In this document: positions 1 through 10,546 of the stretch, in pieces | Numbering within the stretch: position 1 is the first letter of the stretch | Layout: the number at the start of each line of letters is the position of its first letter | Assembly: GCA_918026815.1 (NCBI GenBank) | Contig: CAKJVC010000117.1 | Span: 62,001 to 126,000 of the forward strand | Reading direction: 5' to 3' | Length of the DNA: 64,000 nt | Source of the DNA: Chalara sp. BL73 | Lineage: Eukaryota > Ascomycota > Leotiomycetes > Helotiales | Translations under genes and position numbers: made by a program | The notes under the pieces: generated by a model | Told to the model about the DNA's origin: nothing | What the model saw: the letters and a program-made list of their open reading frames with translations, nothing else | Database searches by the model: none

Positions 1-642
1 TTATATATAAATATATATTAAAGAATATAACTTACTTGCAACCTTTTTAAGTACACGTAACTATAGCTGTTCGAGAACTATTTATATCTTTTTGCGGAAG
101 ATTTAGCTCTTTAATAAAATAGCTTTTTGAAAAAACCTTAGGCTGATTTTAAATAGAAGGTAATTTAAAATCACTTTTATTTTGTATTTGATTTGTTCGA
201 TTTGAAGTAATATAAAACATTTTTAATAAGATATATATAAAATATATATATAAAAGTTTCGAGTATATAAGTATAGAAGTATATAATATAAGCGTTGTGT
301 TATAAGTAATAATTTAAAAAAGTAGAAAAAAATATTTAAAAGAAAAATCAAAGGATTATATACTTTTTTTTATTATTCTAGTAGATTCTATAGATTATTT
401 GATTTCTAATATATTTATAATTATTATTAACTTATTAAATAAGTGAGTAATAAGCTAGTTTTATTAATAATATAAATAGAAGTAAATAGAAGGAAATAGA
501 AGTATCTAGAATTTTCTAAAATGCTACTTTGATTTGTTAGCTTTAAATGGCTTTATTTCTTATCAACTACTTATAATAGGCTCGCTTATATATAAGCTTA
601 TTTTTAGTCTTATTTTTATAGCCGAGAATTAGCCGAATATTA
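1..642. other. AT-rich intergenic DNA, no gene seen
   Basis: Very A+T-rich sequence with no open frame worth reporting on either strand. It resembles the RIP-degraded stretches further along the window, but no element could be recognised in it. Confidence 0.5.
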
Positions 643-754
643 CTTAATTTTATTTAATTTAATTTAATTTGATTTGATTTGAATTTGAGTTATATAATAA
701 TAGTTTGATTTGAATTTGAATAACTATATAAAATCAAATCAAATCAAATCAAAT
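643..754. repeat. Pentanucleotide (TTTGA/TTTAA) repeat with inverted arms
   Basis: Imperfect tandem units of TTTAA and then TTTGA run up to about 720. The reverse-complement units (TCAAA) follow at 731-754, so the two arms could fold back on each other. A related but distinct cluster lies at about 1053-1156, on the other side of a short GC-richer island. Confidence 0.6.
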
Positions 755-1052
755 GACACACTGTGGGAGTACGTATCTGAGGTTAATAGTAGTATTCTAA
801 GAGGTCTAGTACGAAGGATATAAAAAAATGAAAAAGAAACAATCCCGTAGACAAAGAAAGCGCTTGTTATATCCTTCCCCTTATCCTTCCGGAGCTCCGT
901 GTCCGTAGGGGATATAGGGGTGCCATGTCCGAAAGGGTCCCGTATAGCCTACCCCATCCTGGGGTCCGTCCCTTGCCACGTGATCAGGAGTCTGTATGCC
1001 ATCGATTGTTACAATTTTTATTTGGTTTTTTTATATAAAAATTAATTTTATT
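755..1052. other. GC-richer island between the two pentamer clusters
   Basis: About 300 bp of clearly higher G+C between the inverted pentamer arrays, with several short self-complementary stretches around 885-980. No coding frame. It may be the remaining core of a small transposon whose ends are the flanking repeats; this is inference. Confidence 0.35.
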
Positions 1053-1156
1053 ATTTGAGTTAGCTAAACGTTTTTTTTAAAGTCAACTCAAATTCAACTC
1101 AAACTTTAATACAACTCAAATCAACTCAAATACAAGTTAAAGTTGATTTGAGTTTA
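1053..1156. repeat. Second pentanucleotide cluster (ACTCAAATCA-type)
   Basis: Repeated AACTCAAAT/TCAACTCAA units followed by the inverted form GTTGATTTGAGTT at the right end. Similar composition to the 643-754 cluster but with an extra ACTCA unit. Confidence 0.5.
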
Positions 1157-1167
1157 TTTTCTTACAC

Positions 1168-1583
1168 TGTTAAGACCCCAGATATGGAATAAAAGTCTTT
1201 ACGGGAGAAATTAAGGCTTGCAGCTACAGGCTTGCAACCACTGCAAAAGCGTAGGACCTAGACTGCCGTGGGCTTCAGCTGCAGTGCCTTCAGGGCTGCA
1301 AGTAGCGTAACCAGCCTATGGCCAGTCCCAGACTTGCGGCTACAGCGGCTACAGGCTTGTAGCCACTACGAAAGCGTATGACTTAAGCTGTCGTGGCTTC
1401 AGCTGCTACATTACTTTCGAGGATACTAAAGTCAGAGGCTTGGTGACTCTGTAGGCAAAGGATATAGAACAGTCGAAAGGCGAAGAATATAAAAAGAAGC
1501 TAGAACTTCCTGAAAAAGGGCAAGCTTGAGTTTTTCATAAATTTAAAGGCCTATACTTTTATCAATACAATAATACTATTACA
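1168..1583. mobile_element. Possible solo LTR with internal tandem repeat
   Basis: Begins TGTTAAGACC and ends ATTACA, as an LTR would, and holds an imperfect internal duplication (about 1216-1286 and 1331-1409, both running from a CTTGC..CTACAG core to CTTCAGCTGC). Both edges are followed or preceded by TACAC, so a 5-bp duplication is possible, but one of those copies overlaps the terminal ACA and the exact end is uncertain. No second copy lies in this window. Confidence 0.35.
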
Positions 1584-2575
1584 CTTGCATTGCTTATCAC
1601 GTGCTTTTATAACATACATGTCCTTACCTGCTATATTGCAATCTCTCCTGCTGCCTTCTATTTGTTACAGATTTCCATCCAAAGTTAAAATAGCGATGCC
1701 CCAGTTATTTCTACACCGGGTGTATTTTAATCACTTGCCGTGTACCAAGACCCTCAGCTACTCGGATTTTCATATCCTAAAATAGAAAGATCACGTCTTG
1801 ATACTATATCACGTGTTATTCCAATCAAGTCCTTTTGGGAGCCAGACATGACGACTCTGTTTTCGTAAACGAGACCGTCCTCCGAGACTTGACTACAACT
1901 GTGATTGTATCAAATAGCTATTCCTTTAGTAGCGAGCCATCCTGGGTAGCATTTTTCCGCACATTGACTGCGGATCGTACAATTCTTTTGGCAGCGCTAC
2001 GTATAACTGCTTTCTTGCGATTTGCAATGATCACTTCGTCTTTGGACCGATATTTTCGTGGCCGTTCCGGACGACGTATCTTTCTCAATTGTAAAATGTA
2101 TAAGAGTGGAAGTGGAATGAAGTATTCCTGTCTCGATCTGGCTTGCCCCTGATCTGCATATAATTCATTAAGAAGTATCTTCGTCCTCAGGCCAAAAGAG
2201 TTTTATTTGCCCATCCTGAGGCACCAACTACTTCTCACCAACTTCTATATGCGGAGCATTTTTTAATATTAATTGTTGGTAGCGATATCACAATGATCGA
2301 ACAAGTAATAAGCGTAAGTCTCACGTTAGTTAAGCCGACTGTGGTGTTGTGGTAGTGTGGAGGAATCAGTAGTAGCCGGCTATCGCTAACCCAAAATCGA
2401 GCCTTCGAGACCCCAATTCTAGCCCGTGACTCCTTGCGTCGTTACACATTACATGGCGCGACCGCCCTTTCCTTGAGGCACCATAGAAAATTTCCTGCCA
2501 TCACTTTTTAACTCACAACACAACTTTACTTTAATCCAGGTTTCTCTAAAGAAGTTTGTTCCAGCACTACCAATT
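1584..2575. other. Mostly non-coding; faint coding remnant on the minus strand
   Basis: No intact gene. On the minus strand between about 2150 and 1810 one frame reads as protein-like text broken by TGA and TAA codons. It may be an old RIP-hit gene, but I do not recognise it. The opposite-strand open frame at 1835-2152 is probably its shadow. Confidence 0.3.
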
Positions 2576-3106
2576 ATGTCTCATGTAGCCGATAACAAAG
2601 TCAAAATCCATGAAAGCGACTACAGTCACGATAGCAGAAGCAATAAGGACAATTATGATAAAAATGATTGCCAGAATAATTCCAAGAACAATTCTGAAGA
2701 AACCCTCTATAAGAGCGGCTTTGCGGATGGCGCCGCCGACAATGACCTGTCAACATTGCTGTTAGCTTTACATATCGACGCATCAAACAGATCAAAGTAT
2801 AATGTTTGCAGAAACGAGAAAGAGCCTTCGCATCTAGTTACCTTCTGGAACGCTGCAAAGTTGCTCTATAGCAAGTATGCGGAACTTCGGCAACAGCAAA
2901 ATGCTATTTCAAGCAAATTAGCAAAGATCAAGAAGGATATGGATGCTAAATCGCGAATACTTTCTGAATCCGAAAATTGCGAAACTAAGGAGGCGATTCT
3001 TTTGGAAATAGGTAATTTATGCAAGGAGCGCAGGATCGGGGACACATACCTTTACGAAGGCGATTACCACTTATGTTGCGCCACGGATGAAAGAACTTGG
3101 ATTTGA
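2576..3106 (+). CDS. Hypothetical protein, 176 aa, Asn/Asp-rich N-terminus and coiled coil
   Basis: An uninterrupted frame with a real ATG preceded by a purine-poor leader. The first ~45 residues are low-complexity, rich in N, D, K and S. Residues ~95-150 are heptad-like (KLLYSKYAELRQQQNAISSK and on) and probably form a coiled coil. No signal peptide, transmembrane segment or known motif. It is one of the few un-broken frames in the left 20 kb. It could be an exon of a larger gene or a fragment; no function can be given. Confidence 0.4.
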   Translation: MSHVADNKVKIHESDYSHDSRSNKDNYDKNDCQNNSKNNSEETLYKSGFADGAADNDLSTLLLALHIDASNRSKYNVCRNEKEPSHLVTFWNAAKLLYSKYAELRQQQNAISSKLAKIKKDMDAKSRILSESENCETKEAILLEIGNLCKERRIGDTYLYEGDYHLCCATDERTWI

Positions 3107-3444
3107 TTAGGGAGAGCCCATGTAATGTAGCTAAGTGCTATTGGCACACTTGGCAGAGGCTTGGTGTAATCTCTCTTTCATTTAGTAGGCTCTGTTTCTG
3201 GGAATCTTGTATTTTACAAACATTTTTAGTATACTACTTCTTTACTCCCAATATCAATAATTGGCTTCTTTATCGCAATAGGTAAGTCTATGTAGTGGAA
3301 ACAGGTACACAAAATACTGATGGTAATTGTCGGAATACCTACCACGTAGCAAAAGGCGTAGTAGCTGTGACTACGCTCTTGCTTGTGTGGTTATGATATT
3401 CGTTGATTCTTCTAAGCTACGGCCTATTGCAGGTAGTTATATAG
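3107..3444. other. Non-coding stretch
   Basis: No convincing gene. The right edge (3470-3508) shares about 35 bp with 8544-8581, centred on ATGTACATGCATTCC, suggesting a small dispersed repeat. Confidence 0.35.
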
Positions 3445-3618
3445 ATGGTAGAGGACCCACAATCCTTGCGATATGGAACGCGTGAAGCTATGTACATGCA
3501 TTCCAACAGTAATTCCATAATGCATAGGTCTAATAAAACTACCTACCGTGACCCAAACAAGCAGAGCGAGAACGCTCGTAGACCCAAACGAAAGAGAACC
3601 AACGGCTCAAAGAAAAAG

Positions 3619-3875
3619 TGTGACAACTCAAGCTGAATAGGGATCTCGATCCGTAGATCTAGGTAGAAGGGCTCAGAGGTGTAAACAACTATCAATTGTC
3701 ATAACTAAGAGAACAAGCTACGGATAAAAGAAGGGAAGGAAAGCAGTGCTTTATATACAGGAGACTGGCCGGAGGCCAGGATAGGCGAGCTTTGCGGTGT
3801 CCGGTACTGAGCTCCGTCCGAGCTCTGGGGCATCCGGTGCTGAGCTCCAAGCCAGAGAAGGCCAGGGCCGTGACA
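3619..3875 (-). mobile_element. Solo LTR, family 1 (5-bp TSD AAAAG)
   Basis: A 257-bp solo LTR running TGTCACGG...TTGTCACA on the minus strand, with TG/CA ends and a TATATAAAG promoter box. It is flanked by a perfect 5-bp target duplication, AAAAG at 3614-3618 and 3876-3880. The same LTR family recurs as a solo copy at 60505-60792 in the other orientation. No internal retrotransposon sequence remains, so LTR-LTR recombination after insertion is likely. Confidence 0.85.
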
Positions 3876-3880
3876 AAAAG

Positions 3881-4402
3881 AACCACACAAATAGCCGCAC
3901 CTAGTCGAGCATTAGAGCAAGATTGTTTTTCTTTCTACGGAGGGAGAAGGGAAAGGATTTACACCAAAAAAGTACGAGCAACAGATATTGAGAGGACTTT
4001 TAAGGAATATCTGTAAAATAAACACGCTCAAAATCTAAAGGCTTTTTGTACGGATCATGATTATTTTATAGAAGAGGACGGTAGTAGGATTCGTGGGAAG
4101 ACGGACACTAAAAAAAACCAAGGCCTTTGCAATTAAGCACCCGTAGAATGCTTCATATTCTCAATTGATTGGCCTCCATCACCCCCGGATCTCAATTTTA
4201 TTGTAGACGTTTGGAGGATTCTCAAGCAAAAGCTTCTGAATAGGAAACCAATAGAAAAATGGTCTTTAGAGGAGCTCCAAAAGGCAGTTATTGATATTTG
4301 GTAAAATGAGATAACTGTAGAGAATTTTAGCAAGCACATAAATTCGCTCCCGGAAAGGCTTGCAAAAGTCAGATTCCGCAAAGGTGCTCAAACACTTTGG
4401 TA
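3881..4402 (+). pseudogene. Dead Tc1/mariner-type transposase (C-terminal half)
   Basis: From about 4014 one plus-strand frame reads like a Tc1-type DDE transposase: a DYFIEEDG-type block near the second catalytic Asp, the hallmark WPPSPPDL carrying the third catalytic Asp, then VWRILKQKLLNR and a typical C-terminal tail. Several in-frame stops (TAA, TAG) interrupt it. The solo LTR at 3619-3875 landed just upstream; the short basic open frame at 3445-3618 may be the N-terminal part, but this could not be shown. A GGGTGTCAGTCAGTTTGTCGG block at about 4468-4488 could belong to the right terminal repeat. Non-functional by RIP-type nonsense and loss of the first catalytic region. Confidence 0.75.
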
Positions 4403-4757
4403 GTACTTAAAATAGCAAGCAAATTATACCGATTTGAGAGTTTTGGTAATGGCAGAAAACATAAGGGTGTCAGTCAGTTTGTCGGACCCCTTTTCGTACA
4501 ACAAAAAAAGCCGAAGGTTGGAGCTTTCAGATTTGGGATGCTGTAGGACTTAGGTTCTATGGGTGCACTAAGCTATAGTTTCGGGCGAAATGGATTACGC
4601 CTAAGTTATCCACTTCGAAGTTAAGAACCAGTAATTGCCAGTCGTACCCGTTCTAATCAAGATATTTTGTGGATCCCGACCGCGGCCAAGACGCAGTGAA
4701 TTATTTATTACATGACGAACTATGCGAACGAAAAATGACGTTTCTCCTTACCAAATG
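4403..4757. other. Non-coding stretch
   Basis: No gene recognised between the transposase remnant and the membrane-protein remnant. Confidence 0.4.
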
Positions 4758-5400
4758 CTAGTCCATGCCGCATACCCAAGTAGTCGATCGGAAAGCAAAG
4801 GTCACTCTGACACCGAATGGAAGTGTCAGTGCCGCAGTCGCCACCACTTGGGTCACGAGAAGGTTTTCGGGGCTGTAACGAACGGAGCGCACAGTGTTGC
4901 TATAGGCCTGGAAGTACTCACAAGCGAGCACGTCGACACCATCATTCTGACAGCTCATATTGTCCCGCATAACCGTTAACACATCCTTCAAGAATGCTGG
5001 TGGACCGGCGACGTGAAATTCCCATAGGGAGAATGGATGGCCATACGGCCAAAAGTTAGCCCTGATGCGCCGCGTGAGGGTGCACACTTTTTGCGAACCA
5101 AGTTACGGTTAGCAAGTATGCAGAAAGCGCCATATCCGATAACCAGCATCAAGATAGTAAAGATCAACTGCGAGAGCATACGAAATGCTGCTGACATGGT
5201 CCGAGTCATACTTTTGATCAAGCTCTGTCAGCAACTGCTGAGCACATTTTTACGTTGGATCTACAAGTAAGTCCAGCGGTTAGCCACTTTCGTCCTGCTG
5301 GTGGAGCAGCCCGCAAAAAACGCTGATCAAGAATCGCTTTGGTTAGCATTATCGCCCACCCGATGACGAGTGTTGTGTAATAAACTTTGGTTAGTAACAA
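4758..5400 (-). pseudogene. Remnant of a membrane protein, unidentified
   Basis: Three minus-strand blocks in different frames look coding: 5400-5218 (with ILDQRFLRAAPPAGRKW), 5221-4988 (a hydrophobic segment, QLIFTILMLVIGYGAFCIL, likely transmembrane) and 5087-4758. Base composition is balanced here, unlike the RIP-saturated tracts. The blocks do not join into one frame, though a GTAGAT...GACAG intron near 5265-5213 is conceivable. I cannot name the family. It may be a decayed multi-exon gene. Confidence 0.35.
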
Positions 5401-5765
5401 ATAGAAGCAAATAGTGATGTGGGTGAAAAAGAATAAGCGCAGCCGAATGCTTATTGAAAAGTGGGGTTGGCTAGGATTAGCGCCAGGAAAGTGGAAAATA
5501 TGTTATACTTGTATATCAAGCTTGAACCAGATGAGCGGTAACAAATCATATTCTTTACTGTTTGAGCGGTAACGAATCGTAATGCGTACCAACCCATCCT
5601 CTGTTTTTTTTTCCCTGCGACTCCGACGCATCACCTGCTTATTTGGTAAAAGCTCCTAAGCCATTTTTCTGGAGGCTTGTTACATAAACCCCAGTACATC
5701 CAACTTCTCAGTTCTTATACGTTGAGTAAAGCCTACGTACAACTCTTTGGTTGTCGAGACTACCG
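5401..5765. other. Non-coding stretch
   Basis: No gene or repeat recognised; includes a T-run at about 5605-5614. Confidence 0.4.
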
Positions 5766-6753
5766 ATGTTCAGTTACCGGCCGTCTCTAGGCCAATTATC
5801 TACTATTCAAGGCACACTACAACCGACAGCTATCGGTACAAATGTTTATAGACTGCCACGGACCGCATTGAATAAGCAAAAGCTCATGTTTCGCGCTGCG
5901 CAAATGGTAACATGTTCCCCCAACGTTAAGTCAAGTTATAATTAGTCCTAAAGTATTGCAGTTAGGTTGGCGCGGAAATATAGAAATCGAAGAAACCGAA
6001 ACTACAGGTGGCCCGATGCGGGCACATCCAGACGTATTTGGAGTGGTTGTTGATGGGAACAGCGCACGAGGAGTAGTGACCGTGATCGCTGCTGGTGGCT
6101 ACCTTGTACAAAAAGTTGACACAGGAACAGGGGAAAAAAGCGATCGCTACGTGGAAATAGCCATTCGAAATGGTGAAGCTTGCGTAATATACGGGCATTC
6201 CACCGTGTTATATTACAAACCGCAGGAGCCATTCTCTTCAGATCAAACACTGCAAGAAACGCCGTCGCGGAACAGCGCGAGCTTGCAGGTACCAGTATTA
6301 CAAGTACCAGGTATACAACTACCAAGCTTCTATCAATTTATAATTGGTGTATCACCTACACTTTGGCAGCCTAAACCTACGATTACGGTCAGGCTCCAGA
6401 TAAATAGCGAAGGAAATTTCAGTCCGCCATATAGCGTATGCTGTTTTGGTCCGAAAGTCAAAGCAGTGCAGTTTTTTGCATGGATCGAAGCCCAAACACG
6501 CCGTCCACGTGTGTTAGAACAATGCGCTTTGGTGGTGTCTCTCCAAAACGCGATACTACGTCCCATGAAAGTAGAAATGTATATGCACGTTAACAGTGAC
6601 TTCAATCACATAAAAAAAGCAATCTACAGTCAGTATGAAATTGCGACGAAACGCAACTCAACTACGAGGGAGTTCGCCGTTTTCGTTACTGATCCTAGTT
6701 GGAAAACAGCAAAAAAGGGCTCTGGAAGAACAATTTCGCAAATTGATCGATGA
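5766..6753 (+). CDS. Unknown protein, long uninterrupted frame with possible upstream exon
   Basis: Codons 5962-6753 (264 with stop) are open without interruption, a contrast to the broken genes around. The frame has no ATG at its left end, but an upstream ATG frame (5766-5924, 53 codons) would join it in phase if the 37-nt segment 5925-5961 (GTTAAG...TTGCAG, with CCTAAAG as possible branch site) were an intron. That is short for a fungal intron, so the join is uncertain. The protein would be about 316 aa, with no signal peptide or transmembrane helix. Motifs seen: a Gly/Val-rich block near the start of exon 2, FFAWIEAQTRRP near the middle and EFAVFVTDPSW near the end. Function unknown. It directly precedes a HET-domain fragment in a different frame. 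Confidence 0.45.
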
Positions 6754-7335
6754 GCTTTTAGGGAGCAAGAAATACAGGATTAATTTTCATGATCTTACTA
6801 CTAAGTATTTTTCTGTAGAAGTACTTCGCGCTTTAGCCAGCGTCGGTCGAAGTCCTTACTGGCGACGAACATAGATCGCTCAAGAGTTTGCCTTAGCTAA
6901 GGAGCTTACTATTTTATACAGAACCGCCGCTATCCCAATTCAGTTACTTTATGACCTCCATCCAGCGAGAGTAATATTTACACTGTATCCCGGTACCCCC
7001 CTAAGCATGAATGGCCCGGCTTCCTAGAGAGCTTCGGTCCCGTTATGCTCATTCTGGGCTTAAGATGGCGTTTGACATCGCAGCGTGGGGACCATAGCCT
7101 CGAGTCTCGGGGACCATTCGTGCTTCTTGACGAAAGCCGCGACCTCATAGCGGCCGACAATCGTGATAAGATGTATGGTCTTTACAGTCTTTTGGAGGAA
7201 CTATATCCTCCACCAAGATACGGATTGCCTCTGCCCGAGGCAAATTATCGCGACAGTGTTGAATATGTCTTTAGAGAATTTGCAAGCAGCCAAATCATTG
7301 TGTTGGGCCACTCATCAGGGAGAATATTAATTCTT
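6754..7335 (+). pseudogene. HET-domain protein fragment (heterokaryon incompatibility)
   Basis: HET domains mediate fungal non-self recognition and cell death. Two frames here carry the second half of such a domain. The block up to 6871 ends in SPYWRRT, a TAG follows, and then IAQEFALAKELTILYR continues; the family reads W at that codon, so TGG to TAG is the RIP signature. After a frame change, 7129-7310 reads AADNRDKMYGLYSLLEELYP and NYRDSVEYVFREFA, the conserved R-DK-YGL block of HET proteins. The N-terminal Y-ALSY-W motif and the C-terminus are missing. It abuts the convergent NLR fragment at 7392, so both genes appear truncated at a common breakpoint. Confidence 0.7.
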
Positions 7336-7391
7336 GATGTTCATTCCGTTGTTAGGAACGCCGGGAAAGAGGGATCCAGAGACAAAACTCA

Positions 7392-8029
7392 TCAGATCCC
7401 ACCCGGTGTCAGACTCGGCCATTTGAATGAATGCCCGCCAAGACTGTGGCCGATGAGGATGAGATGCTTCCTTTCCAAGGATTGCAAAAGCCGGGATATA
7501 GCGACCCGAAGCGAGCCAGCAAGATCTTCAAGGTTCACAAAACTGGCGCTGTGCTGTAGTCCGCTCTCGTAGCCGTACAGCATCACTCTAGCGGTTGGCG
7601 TGTCTCGAGGTAGGCTGTCGCTCGAAACATATGCCCATCCCCCTTGTTCACGAACGATCCAAACGGATGGCTCCCCAAACCAGAGATCGCGAGGACATCG
7701 ATCTGGTATTCCGCGACGGAGGGAGAAAAGAGAACCGTAATACCTTTAAAGTGCTGATCAATTGTGAGCTAGACAGTCTGGAGGGAATCTCGCTTTCGAT
7801 GAACGCCAGCACGTGTGTTCTTGGGGGATACGTCTATGCCAGTTGCCAAGTGCGCCAGTTGCGTTGGAAGCTTATGGAAGCGGATTGTCGCGACTTGGTC
7901 GGAGAATCGGAGATCAGGGGCCAGTGTATGAACCCAGACGCTGTTGCCACCGCTGTCCTTATCAGCACTGATTGCCACAACTTTGTTCGGGTAATGCAGA
8001 GCTGGGTGATGTCGGAGAAAGTTGGCCAA
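7392..8029 (-). pseudogene. N-terminal serine-esterase (alpha/beta hydrolase) domain of an NLR-type protein, truncated
   Basis: On the minus strand the blocks read, in family order: ATIRFHKLPTQLAHL, then DVLAISGLGSHPFGSF with the G-G oxyanion region, then MLYGYESGLQ, SFVNLEDLAGSLR and LILIGHSLGG, which is the GxSxG nucleophile elbow. This order matches the esterase/DUF676-type domain found at the N-terminus of many fungal NLR (STAND) proteins. Several frame changes occur, and the frame ends about 15 codons after the catalytic Ser; no NACHT/NB-ARC or repeat domain follows. The partner at 7335 is a HET fragment on the other strand. Confidence 0.65.
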
Positions 8030-8941
8030 CCTTTTCTTGTCGAAGTCTAGCCGGAGTCCTTGTCCACTTTGTCAACTCAACCGCTTCGGCAGTCCTATTT
8101 ATGCTTTTCTAACAGCGACGGTAACTATTTGGCTGCAAAGTCGAAACAGCACTCAAGCTAGCGCTGGGCTATTGTGAGAATAAAATGTTGAGATCTTATA
8201 CGGGAAATAGGAGGAATATAGGGACAGAGCAATCTTTGTAGCGGGTTCTGATACTAGTTTCGATAGTAGAACTTTTTCTATTAGCAGTGGTGTCCAAGCT
8301 ATCAGCTTAAACACAAATTCTTGCCGTCTCTACGTAGTATAAACAGATGCTTTTAGTATTCTTCGATTTGGAACGTGTAAAAACCAACTTACTCGCTTCT
8401 AGAAAAATGAGCCCGGCGGGCGAAATCAGCAGCGGTTAATAGCCCAGCGACAAAACCGTGGATAAACGTCTGAACGAGTTTGCAAAATTTCGCAAAAGAA
8501 AGCGAGCGGTGGATAGAAGTACGGGTGAATTTCAGCACATAGAAGCAGATCGCTATTGGATCGCGTGAAAGTATGTACATGCATTCCGACAATTTGGTTT
8601 AAATATGATTAATAGGCTGATTAATAGAATATTGAAACTTTTAGCGGTGTTTAATCTTGTTATCCGATGGCGAGTGGAAAGGAAACAAAGTTTGGAAAAT
8701 TCAAAAAAGGTATATTGCTACGCCTAGACTAAAAGAAGATTCTACTCTATTAAACCATCCTTAATCACTTTAAGTAATCTACAATCCTCCAGCTTTCCGC
8801 CATTAAATTCGAGCCAGCGCCGAGCATTTGTACGCCAAGTGTAATGCCGCTTTTGTAAACCTCAGCAGCTCACGCCGCTTCCTTTCCTTATCGAAGGTCT
8901 GTATCCGAGCGCAGCTTTTCTTGTTGTAACTATTCCTGCTG
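8030..8941. other. Non-coding stretch
   Basis: No convincing gene. A 67-codon minus-strand frame at 8592-8389 has no recognisable features. The segment 8544-8581 shares sequence with 3470-3508. Confidence 0.35.
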
Positions 8942-9788
8942 CTAGAGCAAAGTCGCGCCAGGCGTTGCAGGTAATGATTCATTCAAACTTGGAGCTTCGA
9001 CGGAGGCTGTCTCGATGTTTACTAGACTATGTGCTGGTCTAGAATGTCGATGACGCTTCCGAGTTTGCTGATATTCCTTTTTTCGCAACGAACCGATATT
9101 TCTATCCGCTATGCTATTTTCCGTTCTGCCCCGTTTCTTAGGACTTGGATTTCGAGATTTGAATGTTTTCGTAATGAAATTCTCGTATTGCTCTGCTGAT
9201 GCAAAAATTGGTGTTATCTTCGCGCCGTTCGCCGCATTTATTGTCGTGCTTAGTCGCAGGCGTTGTTGTACTTCGTACTTCGGGAAACCAGCCGGCAATG
9301 AGAAAATGGTCCAAGCGAAACGTGCAAACAAAAACTCTATTTATTTCGAGGCTTTGCATCGCTCGATTATAGTATAAAGATTCGAATTCTTGAGATAGTT
9401 CGAACAAGTGAAGAACAAACTGTTGTAACTTGACGTTGGCGGGTTTAGGAACGAGGACGAAGCTAGGCTTGTCGAAGGCAATATGCATATCTTCCCGGAG
9501 CGAGAGAGTATTCGCAGGATTATTTACGCTCTCGGTATTGCCAGCATTGTATTTCGGCATTTTATTTTGCAAGTACTAGTCTTTTTCCGCCTGAGGGCAC
9601 ATGTGTGCAATCTGAAGCACTTTTCTATAGCCGGCGATGCGACAAGTAACATGACGTTGTCGCAATACCGTCGTTAGACCAGAAACGAAATATGTCTGTA
9701 GTTGTTCAGGGAGTTCGAGCGGTGTAGTTTGTGACCAAAGGTGGCAGATGATCGTGCGGGAAGGGCCATTCCCGAAATGTCGGCACAA
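8942..9788 (-). pseudogene. Fungal HNH-endonuclease-domain protein, broken
   Basis: Minus-strand blocks follow the layout of the large fungal family of HNH-domain proteins found in accessory regions. They are: CRIAGYRKVLQIAHMCP (zinc/HNH His region), one TAG stop, then NNPANTLSLREDMHIAFD (HNH Asn and His), then FVLVPKPAN, and after a frameshift FARFAWTIFSLPAGF and a basic Ser/Lys-rich tail with KKRGR, a likely nuclear signal. The TAG at 9573-9575 lies where relatives have Trp, so it fits RIP. One stop and one frameshift disable the gene; otherwise the text is well preserved. Confidence 0.7.
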
Positions 9789-10070
9789 TTGGATATAGTG
9801 GAAAGAGAGGCATTATCGTCGCTATCATCGTTGCAGAGTAGGTGGAAATAATAGCTATGTTTGTCTAGCATCTTGTTTCGATCTTTATTTTTATTATAGT
9901 GCTTGTGTTCCAAGAGCCAGCTATCCTATTGATTTCCCGCGACAATACCGCACGCCGTCAACGCATACCTAGCGTGCAAGCTAAAGTCTGAGGAATGAAA
10001 TAAAGACGAAGACAAGAGAGCATCAGGCGCGAATAGTTTGAGCAAGACATTACGCGTATCGTTGTAACTC
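9789..10070. other. Intergenic stretch upstream of the HNH gene
   Basis: No gene recognised; the HNH reading continues only doubtfully past 9788 into this interval. Confidence 0.35.
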
Positions 10071-10166
10071 GCACTAGTGGTGGTTATACTTGAATGATTA
10101 CTTTAGGCGAGATTTGGTGAGGTTTGCTGATCAAAGTAATCATTCAATTATGACTATTACTAGTGC
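10071..10166. repeat. 96-bp near-perfect inverted repeat (MITE-like)
   Basis: Left arm GCACTAGTGGTGGTTATACT and right arm (reverse complement) GCACTAGTAATAGTCATAAT start the two sides. Both then continue with the identical TTGAATGATTACTTT, so arms of about 34 bp enclose a 28-bp loop. No clear target duplication at the ends. It could be a tiny non-autonomous element or a structured regulatory hairpin. Confidence 0.7.
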
Positions 10167-10546
10167 CGGATGGCGGAAGATGATGTAACGCGACTGCGAC
10201 GTCGGTGGCGTAAGCGAGGCATCAGACGAGGTCGCAGCGCTACGTACATACATAACAACAAAATAAATGGCGAGAAGATTAACTTGCGGGTGCTTGTAGG
10301 GCCATTAATAGCGTTGAAGATAGCGGACTTGAAGTTTTTAATTTTTGTTGTTTTAAACTTCTAAAATGATACTCTGGCTTGAATTATTGCTTGAGGCATA
10401 AAAACAGTCACGTGTCGCGCGATACCAAGATAAGCGCTAGTGTTCTTGGCAAAGCATGCTTTTTACGTTTACAATATCTTTTATTTATTTATATTTATAT
10501 CTACAGTATTGTACTGTATTTTATCTATTTTATTTATATCTAATAT
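10167..10546. other. Mostly non-coding, AT-rich right half
   Basis: A 64-codon ATG frame at 10170-10364 begins with an Arg-rich stretch (RLRRRWRKRGIRRGR) but has no other support. The segment 10475-10545 is low-complexity TTTAT with the palindrome ACAGTATTGTACTGT. Confidence 0.35.

Noticed and set aside
2343..2432. tRNA-like stretch (TGGTAGTGTGG box and GCCTTCGAGACCCC box)
   Set aside because: The two boxes resemble pol III A and B boxes, but no acceptor or anticodon stem can be formed, so I do not call a tRNA or SINE head.
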